The notes below the pieces were generated by a model. It saw only the letters and a program-made list of their open reading frames with translations. It was not told where the DNA came from and ran no database searches. Below are positions 33,918-42,433 of a stretch of 64,000 nt of DNA, in pieces. Every line of letters begins with the position of its first letter. Positions within the stretch are counted from its first letter, which is position 1. The stretch lies in contig JAUIIR010000009.1 of the NCBI GenBank assembly GCA_030431485.1, positions 1 to 64,000 on the forward strand, read 5' to 3'. The translations under genes were made by a program, and so were the position numbers. Source of the stretch: Alphaproteobacteria bacterium (GTDB lineage Bacteria > Pseudomonadota > Alphaproteobacteria > Rhodobacterales > Rhodobacteraceae).

Positions 33918-35275
33918 GCGATTGGATCAAGACCCTGCCTGAGGCGGCGCAGACCTACCTGGATCAGAAACGGCTGGACGAGGTGGAATGCATCATCGCC
34001 GACCTGCCCGGGATCGCACGTGGCAAGGCCGTGCCCGCAAGCAAATTTGCCCGGCAAAGCTACTTCCACCTGCCCGATTCGATCTTTTTCCAGACCATCA
34101 CCGGCGACTGGGGCGAGGCCGCGGACGAGGACGAAGGATTTATCGAGCGGGACATGATCCTGAAGCCAGATATGTCCACCGCCACCGCCGCACCCTGGAC
34201 GGGCGACTGGACGTTGCAGGTGATCCATGACGCCTATGACCGCAATGGCGAGCCGATCCCCTATGCGCCGCGCAACGTGCTTCAGCGTGTTGTCGACCTG
34301 TATCGCGCCAAGGGCTGGGAACCCGTGGTGGCGCCCGAGATGGAATTCTTTCTCGTCGCGCGCAACATTGACCCTGCCAAGAGCATCGAGCCGATGATGG
34401 GCCGATCCGGCCGCCCCGCCGCCGCGCGTCAGGCCTATAGCATGACAGCCGTCGACGAGTTCGGCCCGGTGATCGACGACATCTATGATTTCGCCGAGGC
34501 GCAAGGCTTTGAGATTGACGGCATCACGCAGGAAGGCGGCGCCGGGCAGTTGGAAATCAACCTGCGCCATGGCGACCCCGTCAAGCTGGCGGACGAGGTC
34601 TTTTACTTTAAACGCCTGATCCGCGAGGCGGCGCTGCGCCACGATTGTTTTGCCACTTTCATGGCCAAGCCAATCGAAAACGAGCCCGGGTCTGCCATGC
34701 ACATCCACCACTCGATTCTGGATGTCGAAACCGGTCAGAACCTGTTTTCCGGCCCGCAGGGCGGCGAGACGGATGCCTTCTATCACTTCATTGGCGGGTT
34801 GCAGCACCATCTGCCCTCGGCCATCGCCGTGCAGGCGCCCTACGTGAACAGCTATCGCCGTTACGTCAAAGACCACGCCGCACCGATCAACCTTGAGTGG
34901 GCGCGCGACAATCGGACCACGGGCATTCGGATCCCGCTCAGCTCGCCAGAGGCACGGCGGGTGGAAAACCGGCTTGCCGGCATGGATTGCAATCCCTATC
35001 TGGGCATCGCCGCCTCGCTGGCCTGCGGCTACCTCGGGCTGATCGAGGAACGCCGCCCCTCCAAGCAATTCAAGGGCGACGCCTATGAAGGCGAAGGCGA
35101 TGTGCCGCCCGTGTTGGGCCAGGCGCTTGAACTGTTTGATGAGGCGACGACCTTGCACGAGGTGCTGGGCGAGGAATTCTGTCGTGTCTACTCGATCGTG
35201 AAGCGGGCGGAATACGAGGAATTTCTGCAGGTGATCAGCCCGTGGGAACGGGAACACCTGCTGCTGAACGTCTGA
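33914..35275 (+). CDS. Glutamine synthetase family protein (gamma-glutamyl-amine ligase type), copy 2
   Basis: A 453-residue paralogue of the preceding ligase (not a near-identical duplicate). The catalytic motifs are GGAGQLEINLRHGDP, SAMHIHHSILD, WARDNRTTGIRIPL and RRVENRLAGMDCNPYLGIAA. Its substrate is probably a different amine from copy 1, or the two act as partners. The gene overlaps the amidotransferase gene and is followed by the FAD oxidase after 11 bases. Confidence 0.88.
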   Translation: MSDWIKTLPEAAQTYLDQKRLDEVECIIADLPGIARGKAVPASKFARQSYFHLPDSIFFQTITGDWGEAADEDEGFIERDMILKPDMSTATAAPWTGDWTLQVIHDAYDRNGEPIPYAPRNVLQRVVDLYRAKGWEPVVAPEMEFFLVARNIDPAKSIEPMMGRSGRPAAARQAYSMTAVDEFGPVIDDIYDFAEAQGFEIDGITQEGGAGQLEINLRHGDPVKLADEVFYFKRLIREAALRHDCFATFMAKPIENEPGSAMHIHHSILDVETGQNLFSGPQGGETDAFYHFIGGLQHHLPSAIAVQAPYVNSYRRYVKDHAAPINLEWARDNRTTGIRIPLSSPEARRVENRLAGMDCNPYLGIAASLACGYLGLIEERRPSKQFKGDAYEGEGDVPPVLGQALELFDEATTLHEVLGEEFCRVYSIVKRAEYEEFLQVISPWEREHLLLNV

Positions 35276-35286
35276 GTGTCGCGACA

Positions 35287-36597
35287 ATGGCCCTCAACCT
35301 GCTTTATGCGAACGACCGTCCCGGCGCTTATCCGGACAGTTGGTATGCCGCCACGACCCAGCCTCTGCCCGCTTGTCCGCCCCTCAGGGGTGAGACCCGT
35401 GCCGATGTCTGCGTCATAGGCGGCGGCTACACCGGGCTGTCGACGGCCCTGCATCTGGCCGAGGCCGGCTTTGACGTGGTCCTGCTCGAAGCCCAACGGC
35501 TGGGCTTTGGCGCGTCGGGTCGCAATGGTGGGCAGTTGGGGTCAGGTCAGCGTGCCGACCAAGAGGCGCTGGAGGCCCGCCATGGGCGCGATACGGCGCG
35601 GCACATGTGGGATCTGGGCGAAGACGCCAAGGCGCTGGTGCGGTCGCTGATCGCGCGCCACCAGATCGACTGCCATCTCAAACCCGGCATTGCCTGGGCC
35701 GGGTCCTCGCAAGCCGAAGCGAGGGACCTGCACACCTACGCCGAGCATCTGCAAAAGCACTATGACTACGACCAGGTCGAGCCACTGGATGCCGGGGCGT
35801 TTCACGCCCTTTGCCCCTCGCCTGACTATTGCGGCGGTCTGCTGGATCGTGGCGCGGGGCATCTGCACCCCTTGCGGTATGCGCTCGGTCTGGCACGTGC
35901 CGCGATGGACGCGAGTGTGCGGATACACGAAACCAGCGAGGTTACCCGCATCGATCCGGGCGCGCAGGTTGCGGTCCACTCCAGCCAGGGACAGGTGCGC
36001 GCCGACCATGTGGTGCTGGCGGCCAACGGCTATCTGGGCGGGCTTCAGCCCCAGGTCGCGGCGCGGGTCATGCCGATCAACAACTTCATTGTCGCGACCG
36101 AACCGCTGGGCGAGCGCACCCAAGAGGTTCTGACGCAGGATGTCGCCGTCGCCGACAGCCGTTTTGTGGTGAACTATTTCAGGCTAAGCCACGACGGAAG
36201 GCTGCTGTTCGGCGGAGGCGAAAGCTATGGCTATCGTTTTCCAAGCGACATCCGAGCGACGGTCAGCAAACCTATGCTGCAGATCTTTCCCGGCCTGCGC
36301 GATGTGAAACTCGACTACGCCTGGGGCGGCACCCTGGCGATCACCATGGCGCGGATGCCCTATCTGGCGCGGATCGCGCCCAACATCCTTTCCGCTTCGG
36401 GGTATTCCGGCCACGGCGTCGGCACGGCCACCCATGCTGGCCAGATGGTGGCGCAGGCCATCCAGGGTCAAAGCGCGGGTTTTGATGCCTTTGCCGTCCT
36501 GCCCACACGCCCCTTCCCCGGCGGCACCGCCCTGCGCAGCCCTCTGCTGGCGCTGGCCATGACCTGGTACGCCCTGAGGGACCGGTTGGGCCTGTAA
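35287..36597 (+). CDS. FAD-dependent oxidoreductase (gamma-glutamylputrescine oxidase-like)
   Basis: The 436-residue DAO-family protein has the dinucleotide-binding motif VCVIGGGYTGLSTALHLAEA followed by FGASGRNGGQLGSGQ and a C-terminal GYSGHGVGTATHAGQMVAQA. This pattern is that of PuuB-like amine oxidases, which oxidise a gamma-glutamyl amine to an aldehyde. It closes the amine cluster. The ATG at 35287 is the first in-frame methionine and follows a short gap. Confidence 0.88.
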   Translation: MALNLLYANDRPGAYPDSWYAATTQPLPACPPLRGETRADVCVIGGGYTGLSTALHLAEAGFDVVLLEAQRLGFGASGRNGGQLGSGQRADQEALEARHGRDTARHMWDLGEDAKALVRSLIARHQIDCHLKPGIAWAGSSQAEARDLHTYAEHLQKHYDYDQVEPLDAGAFHALCPSPDYCGGLLDRGAGHLHPLRYALGLARAAMDASVRIHETSEVTRIDPGAQVAVHSSQGQVRADHVVLAANGYLGGLQPQVAARVMPINNFIVATEPLGERTQEVLTQDVAVADSRFVVNYFRLSHDGRLLFGGGESYGYRFPSDIRATVSKPMLQIFPGLRDVKLDYAWGGTLAITMARMPYLARIAPNILSASGYSGHGVGTATHAGQMVAQAIQGQSAGFDAFAVLPTRPFPGGTALRSPLLALAMTWYALRDRLGL

Positions 36598-36610
36598 AAC
36601 AGACCAAAAT

Positions 36611-36623
36611 TGACGTTACGTCA
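36611..36623. promoter_or_regulatory. Palindrome TGACGT-T-ACGTCA
   Basis: A perfect six-base dyad around one base lies 14 bases after the oxidoreductase stop and about 94 bases upstream of the DegT-type aminotransferase gene. It is a candidate regulator site for that gene (inference). Confidence 0.4.
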
Positions 36624-36716
36624 GCGCCCTTTCCTGTCGGGACGGGCCAGATTGTCATTTCCTTTTTTCCGACGCTTGTTTTAGAAAACTGAAAACCACC
36701 TTTCAGGAATCGTGAA

Positions 36717-37910
36717 ATGACAACCCTACCCAACATGCACGACGCCGAACCGATCCCCGCCGCCGCGCGCGAGGCGATCGACCGCCTGATGCACTCTGGC
36801 GACCTTTTCCGCTACACCGCACCCAAGGACGCGCCGGTAGCCCTGCTTGAGGCGGAATTCGCGCAGATGATGGGCAGCAAGTTTGCCTTGGCCGTCTCCA
36901 GCTGCTCGGCAGCACTGTTCCTGTCGTTGAAGGCCCTGGACTTGCCCCGCGATGCGCGCGTGCTGATCCCGGGCTTCACCTTTGCGGCCGTGCCGTCCTC
37001 GGTTGTGCATGCGGATTGCGTGCCGGTGCTGTGTGAGGTGGGCGAGAATTATCGCATCGACATGGCGGACTTCGAGGCCAAGCTGGATGACGACATCCAG
37101 GCGGTGATCATCAGCCACATGCGCGGCCATACCTCGGACATGGATGCGATCATGGCGCTGTGCGACGCCCGCAACATCCCGGTGATCGAGGATGCAGCCC
37201 ATTCGCTGGGTACGCTGTGGCACGACAAGAAGATCGGCACGATTGGCAAGATCGGCTGCTTCAGCTTCCAGAGCTACAAGATGATCAATGCGGGCGAAGG
37301 CGGCATCCTGATCACCGACGACGCCGATCTGGTGGCCCGCGCGATCATCATGTCCGGCGCATACGAACACAACTGGAAGAAACACCCGGTCCTGCAAGAG
37401 GCCTTTGGCACCTGGCAGAACAAGCTGCCGCTTTATAACCTGCGCATGTCGAACCTGAGCGCCGTGGTGATCCGCCCCCAACTGCCGGAGCTGGCCCGCC
37501 GTGTGGCGGATGGGCGTCGCAACCACGATCTGGTGGCCGAGGCGCTGAACAGCTCGCCCTGGATCGACGTTCCCGAGAAACTGGCGCCCGAGACCCGCGC
37601 GCCAGATTCCCTGCAATTCAACCTTGTGGGCATGGACGACGCCGAGGTCACGGCCTTTGTCGAAGTGGCAGAAGCGGCGGGGGTCAAAGTTCAGGTCTTT
37701 GGCCTGAGCAGTGACAACGCGCGGGCGTTCTGGAACTGGCAGTTCATGCCCGAGATGCCCGAACTGCCGCAGACAAGGGCGATGCTGATGCGCGCCTGTG
37801 ACACCCGCCTGCCCGCCCGCCTGACGGCGGCCGAGTGTGACGCGGTGGCCGGGGTTCTGCTGAATGCGGCGCAGTCGGTGATGAACCCCGCCCGCGCCTA
37901 CGGGACCTGA
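36717..37910 (+). CDS. DegT/DnrJ/EryC1/StrS family PLP aminotransferase
   Basis: A 397-residue fold-type I PLP enzyme. The PLP lysine is in FSFQSYKMINAGEGG, and the phosphate-site region is VSSCSAALFLSLKAL. The family transaminates sugar-derived or related ketones; a minority act on other carbonyls. No sugar-nucleotide genes are adjacent, so the substrate could relate to the amine cluster (inference). The TTCAGGAAT before the ATG gives AGGA eight bases upstream. Confidence 0.88.
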   Translation: MTTLPNMHDAEPIPAAAREAIDRLMHSGDLFRYTAPKDAPVALLEAEFAQMMGSKFALAVSSCSAALFLSLKALDLPRDARVLIPGFTFAAVPSSVVHADCVPVLCEVGENYRIDMADFEAKLDDDIQAVIISHMRGHTSDMDAIMALCDARNIPVIEDAAHSLGTLWHDKKIGTIGKIGCFSFQSYKMINAGEGGILITDDADLVARAIIMSGAYEHNWKKHPVLQEAFGTWQNKLPLYNLRMSNLSAVVIRPQLPELARRVADGRRNHDLVAEALNSSPWIDVPEKLAPETRAPDSLQFNLVGMDDAEVTAFVEVAEAAGVKVQVFGLSSDNARAFWNWQFMPEMPELPQTRAMLMRACDTRLPARLTAAECDAVAGVLLNAAQSVMNPARAYGT

Positions 37911-37911
37911 G

Positions 37912-38469
37912 TTATTCCCCCAGCTTGCTGAGCTTCTGCTGAAGTTCGGCAAGCTGCTTCTTGATCTCACCCAGATCTTCGGATGGGGTGTTGTCACCTT
38001 CGCCGTCCTGGGTGGGCGGAACGCCGGTCGAGCCCATGCCCCCGGTCATCGCCTTCAGGAACGCCTCTTGCTGCGCCTGCACAGCCTCGAACCCGGGCAG
38101 TTTCGCCATGGGGTTCACCTTTTGCATGTTCTCGACCCAGGCCGACTGGCTTTCGCGAAACATCTCGAAGCTTTGCGCCAGGAACTGCGGAACTGTGCTG
38201 GTGGCCTGCGTCGTGTAGCTGCGCACCAGGTCGTTCAGCACGTTGATCGGCAGAACGTTTTCGCCGCGGCTTTCGTGTTCGGCTATGATTTGCAACAGAT
38301 ATTGCCGGGTCAGGTCATCGCCCGACTTGAGGTCGACGATCTGAACCTCGCGGCCATCGCGGATGAAACCGGCAATGTCCTCCAGCGTGACGTAATCGCT
38401 GGTTTCTGTGTTGTATAGCCTCCGACTCGCGTAGCGTTTGATCAGAAGCGGTGTCTCAGTGTCTGCCAC
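37912..38469 (-). CDS. phaR: Polyhydroxyalkanoate synthesis repressor PhaR
   Basis: A 185-residue protein with the PHB/PHA accumulation regulator N-terminal domain (LIKRYASRRLYNTETSDYV, then LEDIAGFIRDGREVQIVDL) and a helical C-terminal tail. PhaR binds PHA granules and, when none are present, represses phaP and itself. I choose GTG 38469, with GGGAGGG four bases upstream. The longer start at 38499 would place a PhaR box (38494-38504) inside the gene. Confidence 0.92.
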   Translation of the reverse strand: MADTETPLLIKRYASRRLYNTETSDYVTLEDIAGFIRDGREVQIVDLKSGDDLTRQYLLQIIAEHESRGENVLPINVLNDLVRSYTTQATSTVPQFLAQSFEMFRESQSAWVENMQKVNPMAKLPGFEAVQAQQEAFLKAMTGGMGSTGVPPTQDGEGDNTPSEDLGEIKKQLAELQQKLSKLGE

Positions 38470-38493
38470 GGGTCCCTCCCAAGATACGGGGCG

Positions 38494-38504
38494 CTGCACC
38501 GCAG
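38494..38504. promoter_or_regulatory. PhaR box upstream of phaR
   Basis: CTGCACCGCAG fits CTGC-N3-GCAG, the published PhaR operator form in Paracoccus and Rhodobacter. It lies 25 bases upstream of the phaR start, which points to autorepression. Confidence 0.7.
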
Positions 38505-38531
38505 CTTATGCCCTTGCAGAAAAAAAGAAAA

Positions 38532-38551
38532 GCCCGAGCAAGCGCTCGGGC
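38532..38551 (-). terminator. Terminator of phaP
   Basis: A CCCGAGC / GCTCGGG stem with an AAGC loop, read on the minus strand, is followed by TTTTCTTTTTT. It lies about 80 bases after the phaP stop. A second stem (GGCCGGGC / GCCCGGCC, 38564-38586) lies between. Confidence 0.85.
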
Positions 38552-38634
38552 CTTTACGAAATCGGCCGGGCTGAAATTGCCCGGCCTGCAAAACGCGTCT
38601 TTGGGAGGGAAGCGCGTCTGCTCGCAATCAGCGA

Positions 38635-39081
38635 TTACTTCGCTGCAGCTGCTTTCTTGGCAGCCGAAGTCACTTCTTCGGTTGCTTTCTTGACAGCGGC
38701 AGTTGCGTCTTCGGTCAGGTCCTTGCCTGCTGCCATCATCAGTTCGACGGTGTCCATCTGAACTTTCTTGGCAACTTCAGCGAAGGCGGCCATGTTTTCG
38801 GCTGCAACTTCTGCCTGTGCCGAAGCGAAGTCGGTCAGGGCTTTGGCGTAGTCGGCCGGCTCTGCCTTGGCTTTCGACATGTCGGCCAGTTTGGCCAGGG
38901 TGTCTTTGGTCCACTTCGACGAGATTTCCGACGACTTCTCGGCGGCTTCCAGAGCGACGCCCGACAGCTTTTCGGCCAGGGTTGCGTTGGTCTTGAACGC
39001 GTCTTCCAGAGCGGCGGTGTCAACCGGGAATGCGCCCATAACGTCTTTCATGACGGCGGTGAAATCTTGGGTCTTTGCCAT
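38635..39081 (-). CDS. phaP: Phasin (PHA granule-associated protein)
   Basis: A 148-residue, almost entirely helical protein of the phasin family (MAKTQDFTAVMKDVMGAFPV, then AYAEVAKKVQ-like heptads and a Lys/Ala-rich tail). Phasins coat PHA granules and limit their size. Upstream are two exact PhaR boxes, so transcription should respond to granule formation. The gene ends with a strong terminator. Confidence 0.9.
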   Translation of the reverse strand: MAKTQDFTAVMKDVMGAFPVDTAALEDAFKTNATLAEKLSGVALEAAEKSSEISSKWTKDTLAKLADMSKAKAEPADYAKALTDFASAQAEVAAENMAAFAEVAKKVQMDTVELMMAAGKDLTEDATAAVKKATEEVTSAAKKAAAAK

Positions 39082-39148
39082 TTTCTTAATCCTTCGGTGC
39101 TGCGCGGGCCCACCCCGCGTTTCTCTGCAACTGCGAAGAATATGCTTT

Positions 39149-39189
39149 CTGCAGCGCAGCATTTCAAGGTTTTTGTCGCTGCACTGCAG
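39149..39189. promoter_or_regulatory. Two PhaR boxes upstream of phaP
   Basis: CTGCAGCGCAG at 39149-39159 and CTGCACTGCAG at 39179-39189 both fit CTGC-N3-GCAG and are 30 bases apart, about three helical turns. They lie 68-108 bases upstream of the phaP start codon, between phaP and the end of phaC. Confidence 0.75.
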
Positions 39190-39213
39190 AAAAAAATGGG
39201 TCGTCCTTTGGAA

Positions 39214-41007
39214 TCAGGTACTTGCCTTGACCCGAACATAGGTGCCCGGCGCATCACACAGTGGCGGATGGTTCGAATCACCGGGTTCGCGCGCCGGAAC
39301 CTTCTTTCCGGACTTCTTGCGCAGCCAGCTTTCCCAAACCGGCCACCAGCTGCCTTCGTGGAACTCGGCGCCTTCGAACCACTCGTCCGCCGTGCCTTTC
39401 AGATCCGCGTTGGTATAGTGCCCGTACTTCTTCTTGCTGGGCGGATTCACGATGCCCGCGATGTGGCCAGACTGCCCAACGATAAAGGTCTTGGACCGGC
39501 TGCCCATCTTCTGGACACCGCGATAGACGTCTTTCCAGGCAGCGATGTGATCGGTCTCGGTCGCGATCGAGCACAGCGGCACGGTGACGTCCTTGATCGA
39601 AAGCTCTTCGCCCAGCATGGGGAAGGTGCCCTCGATAAATTCGTTCCGCTGGCACAACCCACGCAGGTACTGCATCGTCATCTTGCCGGGCAGCCCCGAG
39701 CCATCGCCGTTCCAGTACAGCAGGTCGAACGCCGGGGGCGTCTCACCCATCATGTAGTTGCGGATGGCGGGCTGATAGATCAGGTCGTTCGAGCGCAGGA
39801 ACGACATGGTGCGCCCCATGATGAAGGACCGCAGGATGCCCTGAGCCGCGACTTCCTCTTCGATGCCGTCGATGAAATCGTTCTGCAGGAAGGGCGTGAA
39901 TTCGCCCTGTTCCGAGAAATCGGTCAGCGTCGTGAAGAACGTCGCCGACTTCACGGACTTGTCCGCCCGCTTTTTCAAAAGCGCCAGGGTCAGGTTCAGG
40001 GTCGTCCCGGCGATGCAATAACCAACGGCGTTCACCTGCTTCTGCTTGGTGATGGCTTTGGCAATCTCGATGGCCTGCAGGAAACCGTCGCCGACATAGT
40101 CCTCCATCCCGACGTCCGCGAAACTGGCATCCGGGTTGACCCAGCTGACCACGAACAGCGTATAGCCCTGATCTACGATCCACTTGATCAAGCTGTTCTT
40201 TTCCTTGAGGTCAAGAATGTAGAACTTGTTGATCCATGGCGGGAACAGAACGATCGGCACCTCGTGCACCTGTTCCGTCGAGGGGCTGTACTGGATCAGC
40301 TCCATCATCTTGTTGCGATAGACAACCTTGCCCGGCGAGGTCGCGATATTGCCGCCAATCTCGAAAGCCTCTTCATCGGCCAAGCGGACCACCAGCTCGC
40401 CGTTGTTGGCCTCAAGATCCGCCACCAGGTTCTCGAGCCCTTTGACAAGGGATTCGCCCTCGGTTTCGACGGCTTTCTGCAATGCGTCAGGGTTGGTCTG
40501 CAAAAAGTTCGTCGGAGACATCATATCGACGATCTGCTGGCCGAAATAGGTCAAGCGGCGTTTCTCGACCTCGTCGAGATGTTCAATTTCAGAAATAGCC
40601 TGCTGAATGGCGTCGGAATTGATCAAATATTGTTGCTTGATGAAATTGAAATAAGGGTGGCTGTCCCACAGCGGATTGGCGAAGCGGCGATCCTTGGGGC
40701 CCGTGTCTTCGGGGGGTTGCAGCTTTCCCTTGGCCAGCGCCTGCTGCGCCTCAAGGAAGTGGGACACCGCCTTGCCCCAGTAATGGATCTGCTGTTCAAA
40801 GATTTTTGCAGGGTTTTCCAGCATTTCCTGCCAATAGGCCTGTGCTGCCTTGGCATAAAGATCCTGGCTGGGACCATGCAGATTGGGGTTCACCGCATTC
40901 TTGTTCGTGACCGCGTTGAGCAAGCGTTCGGTCAATTCTTCGACACGCGTCATGTTCCGGCTCAGCCTCTCCAGGTCTTCACCTGCGTCAACCTCGTTTA
41001 TTGTCAT
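39214..41007 (-). CDS. phaC: Class I poly(3-hydroxyalkanoate) synthase
   Basis: A 597-residue class I PHA synthase of full length that polymerises hydroxyacyl-CoA. The lipase-like box with the catalytic Cys is GYCIAGTTL. The catalytic Asp/His region is FVVSWVNPD and later GQSGHIAGIVNPP. It is the central enzyme of the storage locus and is divergent from the depolymerase gene phaZ (106 bases between). The ATG at 41007 starts MTINEVDAGEDLERLSRNM. Confidence 0.95.
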   Translation of the reverse strand: MTINEVDAGEDLERLSRNMTRVEELTERLLNAVTNKNAVNPNLHGPSQDLYAKAAQAYWQEMLENPAKIFEQQIHYWGKAVSHFLEAQQALAKGKLQPPEDTGPKDRRFANPLWDSHPYFNFIKQQYLINSDAIQQAISEIEHLDEVEKRRLTYFGQQIVDMMSPTNFLQTNPDALQKAVETEGESLVKGLENLVADLEANNGELVVRLADEEAFEIGGNIATSPGKVVYRNKMMELIQYSPSTEQVHEVPIVLFPPWINKFYILDLKEKNSLIKWIVDQGYTLFVVSWVNPDASFADVGMEDYVGDGFLQAIEIAKAITKQKQVNAVGYCIAGTTLNLTLALLKKRADKSVKSATFFTTLTDFSEQGEFTPFLQNDFIDGIEEEVAAQGILRSFIMGRTMSFLRSNDLIYQPAIRNYMMGETPPAFDLLYWNGDGSGLPGKMTMQYLRGLCQRNEFIEGTFPMLGEELSIKDVTVPLCSIATETDHIAAWKDVYRGVQKMGSRSKTFIVGQSGHIAGIVNPPSKKKYGHYTNADLKGTADEWFEGAEFHEGSWWPVWESWLRKKSGKKVPAREPGDSNHPPLCDAPGTYVRVKAST

Positions 41008-41113
41008 AAGGAAATTTCCCCCCTATCTTCGCCACCGCAGCATAACGTCGCCACGGTCGGGGGGCAAAGCGACGAATTGGCCCGAATCTCGGGTTCGGCT
41101 TAAGGAGACGCAA

Positions 41114-42382
41114 ATGCGCTATATGGCGACGTACGATTTGATGGAGACCATCCGAAACACCAACCAGTGGCTTGGGGCCACGGCCAAGACCATGGCGTCT
41201 TATCCGGCCTTTGCCATGGTGCCGAATCCGGCGCTGCAATGGATGGCCGCCTGGGGTGAGGTGACAGAACGCACCTTCGAACGCATGGTGGTCAAACCCG
41301 GCTGGGGCATCCGGTCAATGACCTGCGAAGACGGCAAGGACCACGTGGTGGTCAAGCGCCGTGTCGTCGAACGCGCCTTTGGTGATCTTTTGCATTTCGA
41401 GGTACAGGGCCGCGCACCGAAACCCCGCAAGGTTCTGCTGGTTGCGCCGATGTCCGGCCACTACGCGACCCTGCTTCGGTCGACCGTGATCTCGCTTCTG
41501 CCCGACTGCGAAGTCTATGTCACCGACTGGCACAATGCCCGCGACATCCCGGTGTCCGAAGGCAAGTTCGATGTCGAGGATTACACCCTTTATCTTGTTG
41601 AATTCATGAAGTTCCTGGGGCCCGACACCCATGTGATCGCGGTCTGCCAACCGGCGCCGCTGACGCTGGCGGCAACCGCCTACCTGGCGGAACAGGACCC
41701 CGACGCGCAGCCCCGCACGCTGACCCTGATCGGCGGCCCGATCGACCCCGATGCGGCCGATACCGACGTGACGGATTTTGGCCGCCGCGTCACCATGGGC
41801 CAGCTCGAAGAAACGATGATCCAGCGCGTTGGCTTCAAATACAAGGGCGTGGGTCGCATGGTCTATCCCGGCCTGTTGCAGCTTGCCTCGTTCATGTCGA
41901 TGAACGCCGATCGTCACTCCAAAGCCTTTACCGACCAGATCGTCCGGGTCTCGCGCGGCGAAGCATCGGACCACGACGCACACAACCGATTCTACGACGA
42001 ATACCTTGCCGTCATGGACATGCCGGCCGAATTCTATCTGTCCACCGTCGAGCGCATCTTCAAGAAATGCGAGATCGCCAAGAATGCCTTTACCGTCGAA
42101 GGTCATCGCGTCGATTGCAGCAAGATCACCAGCGTTGCGATCAAGACCGTCGAAGGCGGCAAAGACGACATCACGGCCCCTGGACAATGCATTGCAGCAT
42201 TGGACCTGTGCACCGGTCTGCCGGATGAGAAAAAAGCCAGCTATGTCGAACCGAATGCCGGTCACTACGGCATCTTTGCGGGCAGCAGCTGGCGGAACAA
42301 CATCCGCCCGCTGGTGCTGGAGTTCATTGACGCCAACAGTGATGCTGAACCGGCGAAAGGCGCGACACTCAGCGTTGTTTGA
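41114..42382 (+). CDS. phaZ: Intracellular polyhydroxyalkanoate depolymerase
   Basis: A 422-residue PhaZ-type depolymerase that breaks down stored PHA. The start is MRYMATYDLMETIRNTNQWL with AAGGAGA seven bases upstream. Catalytic features include VIAVCQPAPLTLAATAYLA (Cys nucleophile box), GGPIDPDAADT and, near the end, PNAGHYGIFAGSSW with the His. It is divergent from phaC, so polymer building and breakdown share one regulatory region. Confidence 0.92.
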   Translation: MRYMATYDLMETIRNTNQWLGATAKTMASYPAFAMVPNPALQWMAAWGEVTERTFERMVVKPGWGIRSMTCEDGKDHVVVKRRVVERAFGDLLHFEVQGRAPKPRKVLLVAPMSGHYATLLRSTVISLLPDCEVYVTDWHNARDIPVSEGKFDVEDYTLYLVEFMKFLGPDTHVIAVCQPAPLTLAATAYLAEQDPDAQPRTLTLIGGPIDPDAADTDVTDFGRRVTMGQLEETMIQRVGFKYKGVGRMVYPGLLQLASFMSMNADRHSKAFTDQIVRVSRGEASDHDAHNRFYDEYLAVMDMPAEFYLSTVERIFKKCEIAKNAFTVEGHRVDCSKITSVAIKTVEGGKDDITAPGQCIAALDLCTGLPDEKKASYVEPNAGHYGIFAGSSWRNNIRPLVLEFIDANSDAEPAKGATLSVV

Positions 42383-42406
42383 TCTGTCCAAGACCTGAAT
42401 ACAGAT

Positions 42407-42432
42407 AGGCCCCGCACTGCGGGGCCTTTTTT
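42407..42432 (+). terminator. Rho-independent terminator after phaZ
   Basis: AGGCCCCGC-ACT-GCGGGGCCT is a nine-pair stem followed by TTTTT. It lies 24 bases after the phaZ stop and could also stop transcription from the convergent oxidoreductase gene. Confidence 0.9.
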
Positions 42433-42433
42433 G

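Noticed and set aside
39067-41103. A 678-residue plus-strand frame across phaC
   Set aside because: It is the antisense frame of phaC and phaP, with His/Arg/Gln-rich composition and no domain.
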